Source of the DNA: Aphelocoma coerulescens
Taxonomy: Eukaryota; Chordata; Aves; Passeriformes; Corvidae
Assembly: GCF_041296385.1 (NCBI RefSeq)
Contig: NC_091020.1
Coordinates: 25,642,501 to 25,706,500, forward strand
Length of the DNA: 64,000 nt
Direction of reading: 5' to 3'
The position numbers were made by a program, and so were the translations under genes. Positions 60,829 through 64,000 of this stretch are shown one piece after another. The stretch's first letter is position 1. The number at the start of each line of letters is the position of its first letter. Under the pieces are notes generated by a model, which was not told the DNA's origin, did not search any database, and was given only the letters and a program-made list of their open reading frames with translations.

Positions 60829-63510
60829 CCTTTTAATGGTTTAAAAGCTGTAATACCTTTAGCTTCCAGGAAGCAGTCTCTTGCCCTGAAGACTTTCCTT
60901 CTTTTGCAGTCCAGTAGAGGCACAGTGCAGGAAATATTTTACAAAATGGAGAAGACCTCCATTCCACACATTCAGAACGTTCCCTTAAAAGAAGATACAA
61001 AATTCATCTTAGTAATTAAAGACACATTTCTCATGACCTTTTAGGAACAGATGTAATTATATATGACATGTCTTCAACTCAGAAAGCTGTAGAAATCTGT
61101 TTTGAGAGGTGACATTGTGGCTAGAGGGGTTCTTGAAATTTTGCATTGAAACCCAACGGTGATCAGCTAGCAGTCCTTGGCATAATTTTTAGTATTGACA
61201 GGGGAAAAAATAAAAACAAACATCAGACTAGAAATAGAACAGAATTTTAAATCCTTATGGTAGGTACAATGTAGTCAGGATACTGGATTCTTATTGCTTC
61301 TGCAAATAGATGATGTATGCAGACGAGTATTGTGCATTTTCTCATATAATGACATTAATTACTTACTTGAAAGTTCACTGACAGAACAATTTTTGCTCAA
61401 ACTTCATGAACAGAAGTTTCCTCTCATCTTACTCCTCAGTCTTAAAGTGAGTTCTTTACTGAGCACAGAGTGGCTATTTGTACAGAAGAACGACTCTTTG
61501 TGTTGGGTTGTGCAAAGGGCTTTGATTTTTCTGAAATACCTTCCCATCTGTAAAAACTGTGTCCTGGCTTGGGCTGTTTGTTTGCCCCATGAGATCATGG
61601 TTCTTGACATTTGTCTCCTTAGGCTCTATTTCCACCCCAAGTAGGAAAGAGTTGGGAGTTTTAAGTGCTGTTCATTCCTTAAGTTCAACTTTCACCTAAT
61701 ACTATGGAAAGGCAAGGGATAGAATAGATTTCTCTTTTTGAGTGCCCAGTCACCTGAAGATGTTTACAGGCAATCAGTAAAAGTGTGTTAAAGTTTTCAT
61801 TTTTCTTTCTTTTGAAGTTCTTTATTCCATTACATGATGGATATTTTAGCCTTAGGCATATTGCTATTCTGCCTGTTTACAATAATACTATTTTTTAAAC
61901 AGTAAGTGGCTTATCTGTCACAGAGGCAGAGGTGACACCGGTTGCTCGCCATCAAGAGAAGGTACACTTGCAAATCGCACTTCTGGGTGACAGAAAGTTG
62001 AGAAGCCAACAAAAAAGAGCATGAGTCCATCTCAGGGAAACCAACTGCATTCTTGTCTCCTTAGTCAGGTATCTTTCTTCATTTGGGGAATGTGCAGTTG
62101 CAGGGTGAACTCAGTATAATCTCTGCTGTGGCATTTGTACAGAAAACCATTGAGGAACTGTCACTCTGTGCTGTGAAGAATACAGTCACACTTTCAGGGT
62201 TGCCAGTTTTACAAATGAAAGAGAGAAGAAGGAGGGTATCCCTGGGCCATGTGATAAGGGGATGACCTTGTAATAAGTCCTTTGATTCAACACAGGGTCT
62301 GGATCACAGTCTCTGTCTTTTATTGTTATGATGCGATTCCAAGAATTGGAGTGAAGTGAGAGACAAAAAAAAAAGAGTTCTGTTCTAGAAAAAGCTGGAG
62401 CCAAACTGTATTTCCAATATTGTCTCGGGAACATAAGTAAAATCCTTTCTGTTGCAAGTTTTTCTCAGCTAAATCAGGATGTCTGTCTCCTGTTTTACCC
62501 TGGTTACTCCTCATCACTTTCCTGAAAACATTGAGAAAAGAGTTTTCTGTAGCAGCACACTTCCTTAGCCAAAAGCATGGTATGTGCAAGGGAAAAAAAC
62601 TTCTGCCTGAATGGCCTTCCTCCATAGTCCTTCTCTTATTTGGAAATAAGTTTGTCACCCAATCAGGGAACAAAAAGGAAGTCTAAAACAACAATGAGTG
62701 ATGAGTGGAACATACACCTCTCTTACACCCAGACAGTTATGTGACAGCTCCAGTCCTTGGTGACAATGATTTAAGAACAAACTGATTAAAATAGATAGGC
62801 AGTAAATCTTCATTTACAAAACAAACAACAACAAAAAAATAACACAAGGTTTCCTTCTTGGTGATTCTGAAGAACTGCAAGTGTTTAATCTCCGGGAGGA
62901 GAGATAGTAGGATAAAGGTTTTGTTCAGAGAGATAGTGGAATAAATGGTTAAAGACAGTGTGAGAAAACTCATTTCAGCAGCAGAGAGAAATATCGGCTG
63001 AGCCTTTCAAGTCGGTGTTTCGCAGTGATTCATAGGGATCTAAGCATCTTCTTTCTAAGGTAACTCTTTGCACCAGGGAAGCCAACACAACCTCAACAGT
63101 CAAGATGGGTTAACTGAGGGGATTAAGAACCACTTTTTTAGGCATTATTAGGGAAGAGGGTTTTGCTTTTTTTTTTTTTACAAACAGTGGCTCTGCCTTT
63201 CTTAGCTCCCCAGTCATGTTTGATGTATAGGTTCAAGCTGAACGCATTTCACTTGTGCATGCGATAACCCAGCAGAGAGATCCCGGCTATTGGAAGCAAG
63301 ATATCTCTAGGAGTAGAAGCAATATCAAGAGCAATGCTTTTCAGTAATCAAACAACTCACACCATGAGAAATCCTCAGAAGAGAAGCTGGAGAATAGTTT
63401 GTAGACTCTTCGAGCAGAAAAGACTGTATTGCAAATGAAAGCCAATTCTTGATCTTACCTATTAGCAGTGGGTCAAAATTTCAGCTTTCAAAATCAATGC
63501 ACATATTAAG

Positions 63511-63556
63511 AATAATAAGGCCATATTAAATTAATCTTAAAAATAATAAGGCCATA
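63511..63556 (+). repeat. Two-copy direct repeat, 31-base period
   Basis: AATAATAAGGCCATA occurs at 63511 and 63542. It is a small local duplication in AT-rich DNA. Confidence 0.75.
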
Positions 63557-64000
63557 ATAAACTAAAATTTGGAAGAAAAAAAAAGGTAAAACTACTAGGA
63601 GTATGATGGAGTATTAGAGGACCACATTAAGAAGAAACATGTAGACTCATTGTTGTAGATATCTTCTCGTCAAGACTGCCTCTGTGGAACATAGGTTGGT
63701 CCAAGCATATATTTTGTGTTGGTTAATTAGTATCAGTTAGTAATATCAATGAAATGTCATAGCTTTTATATTCAAGCCAACCTGAATAGGTCCTTCTGAT
63801 CCTGGAGTATCAGTCAGGGAGGAAATCATTGAGCACGAGGAGTGATTCGAAAGTGGAGTCCAGGCTCTCGGCTCTACTCTGAAGAATTCAACTCCTAACC
63901 AGCTCTTGATTCCTTAATGAAGCACTTTTGACCCCTCAGAAACATTCTAATGGGGCTCAGTGTAGCCTGAAAATATAGATAGAATTGTTTTTAACCTCGG

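Larger units (their letters stand above)
59265..64000. other. Intergenic sequence, no gene recognised
   Basis: About 4.7 kb of AT-rich sequence with short open frames only. It contains a T-run at 60811-60828 and a two-copy motif at 63511-63556. No named repeat beyond these. Confidence 0.6.

Noticed and set aside
1..64000. tRNA, rRNA, CRISPR array or bacterial-style operon
   Set aside because: No tRNA arms, rRNA-like blocks, regularly spaced repeats or clustered same-strand genes were seen on either strand.

Overview
The window is vertebrate nuclear DNA, almost certainly from a bird and probably a songbird. The evidence is a multi-exon gene with GT-AG introns, CR1-type LINE 3' ends, and solo LTRs of types I associate with passerine genomes. 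Nothing resembles an operon, a CRISPR array or a bacterial gene.

Positions 80-34661 hold the last 13 coding exons (552 codons plus stop) of a SorCS-family VPS10-domain sorting receptor on the + strand. I assign it to SORCS3 from the cytoplasmic tail ending NCTSV-COOH. The exons encode, in order, the end of the Vps10p beta-propeller, a ten-cysteine 10CC module, two PKD-like segments, the SorCS membrane-proximal region, one transmembrane helix, and a 78-residue tail with a YxxPhi motif, an acidic dileucine-like motif and a C-terminal PDZ ligand. The reading frame closes across all 12 internal splice junctions with no frameshift or stop. The N-terminal half of the gene lies upstream of the window.

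The 3' UTR begins at 34662. It has early AATAAA signals near 34.9-35.0 kb, two Pumilio-type elements at about 35.38 kb, several microsatellites, and a plausible distal poly(A) signal at 38894-38899.

From about 38.9 kb to 64 kb I find no convincing coding gene. This looks like a gene desert with two LTRs (50064-50616 and 56083-57446), two CR1 fragments (about 57500-57790 and 58985-59264) and stretches that could be conserved regulatory DNA.

Four LTRs have defined ends and exact target-site duplications: 6276-6637 (TCTT), 19841-20664 (ATTAG), 50064-50616 (CTGGT) and 56083-57446 (CCAGT). All lie on the minus strand. The second ends only 78 bases before a coding exon, with 73 bases between its duplication and that exon, and is the most notable structural feature. 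I found no previously undescribed biological system.
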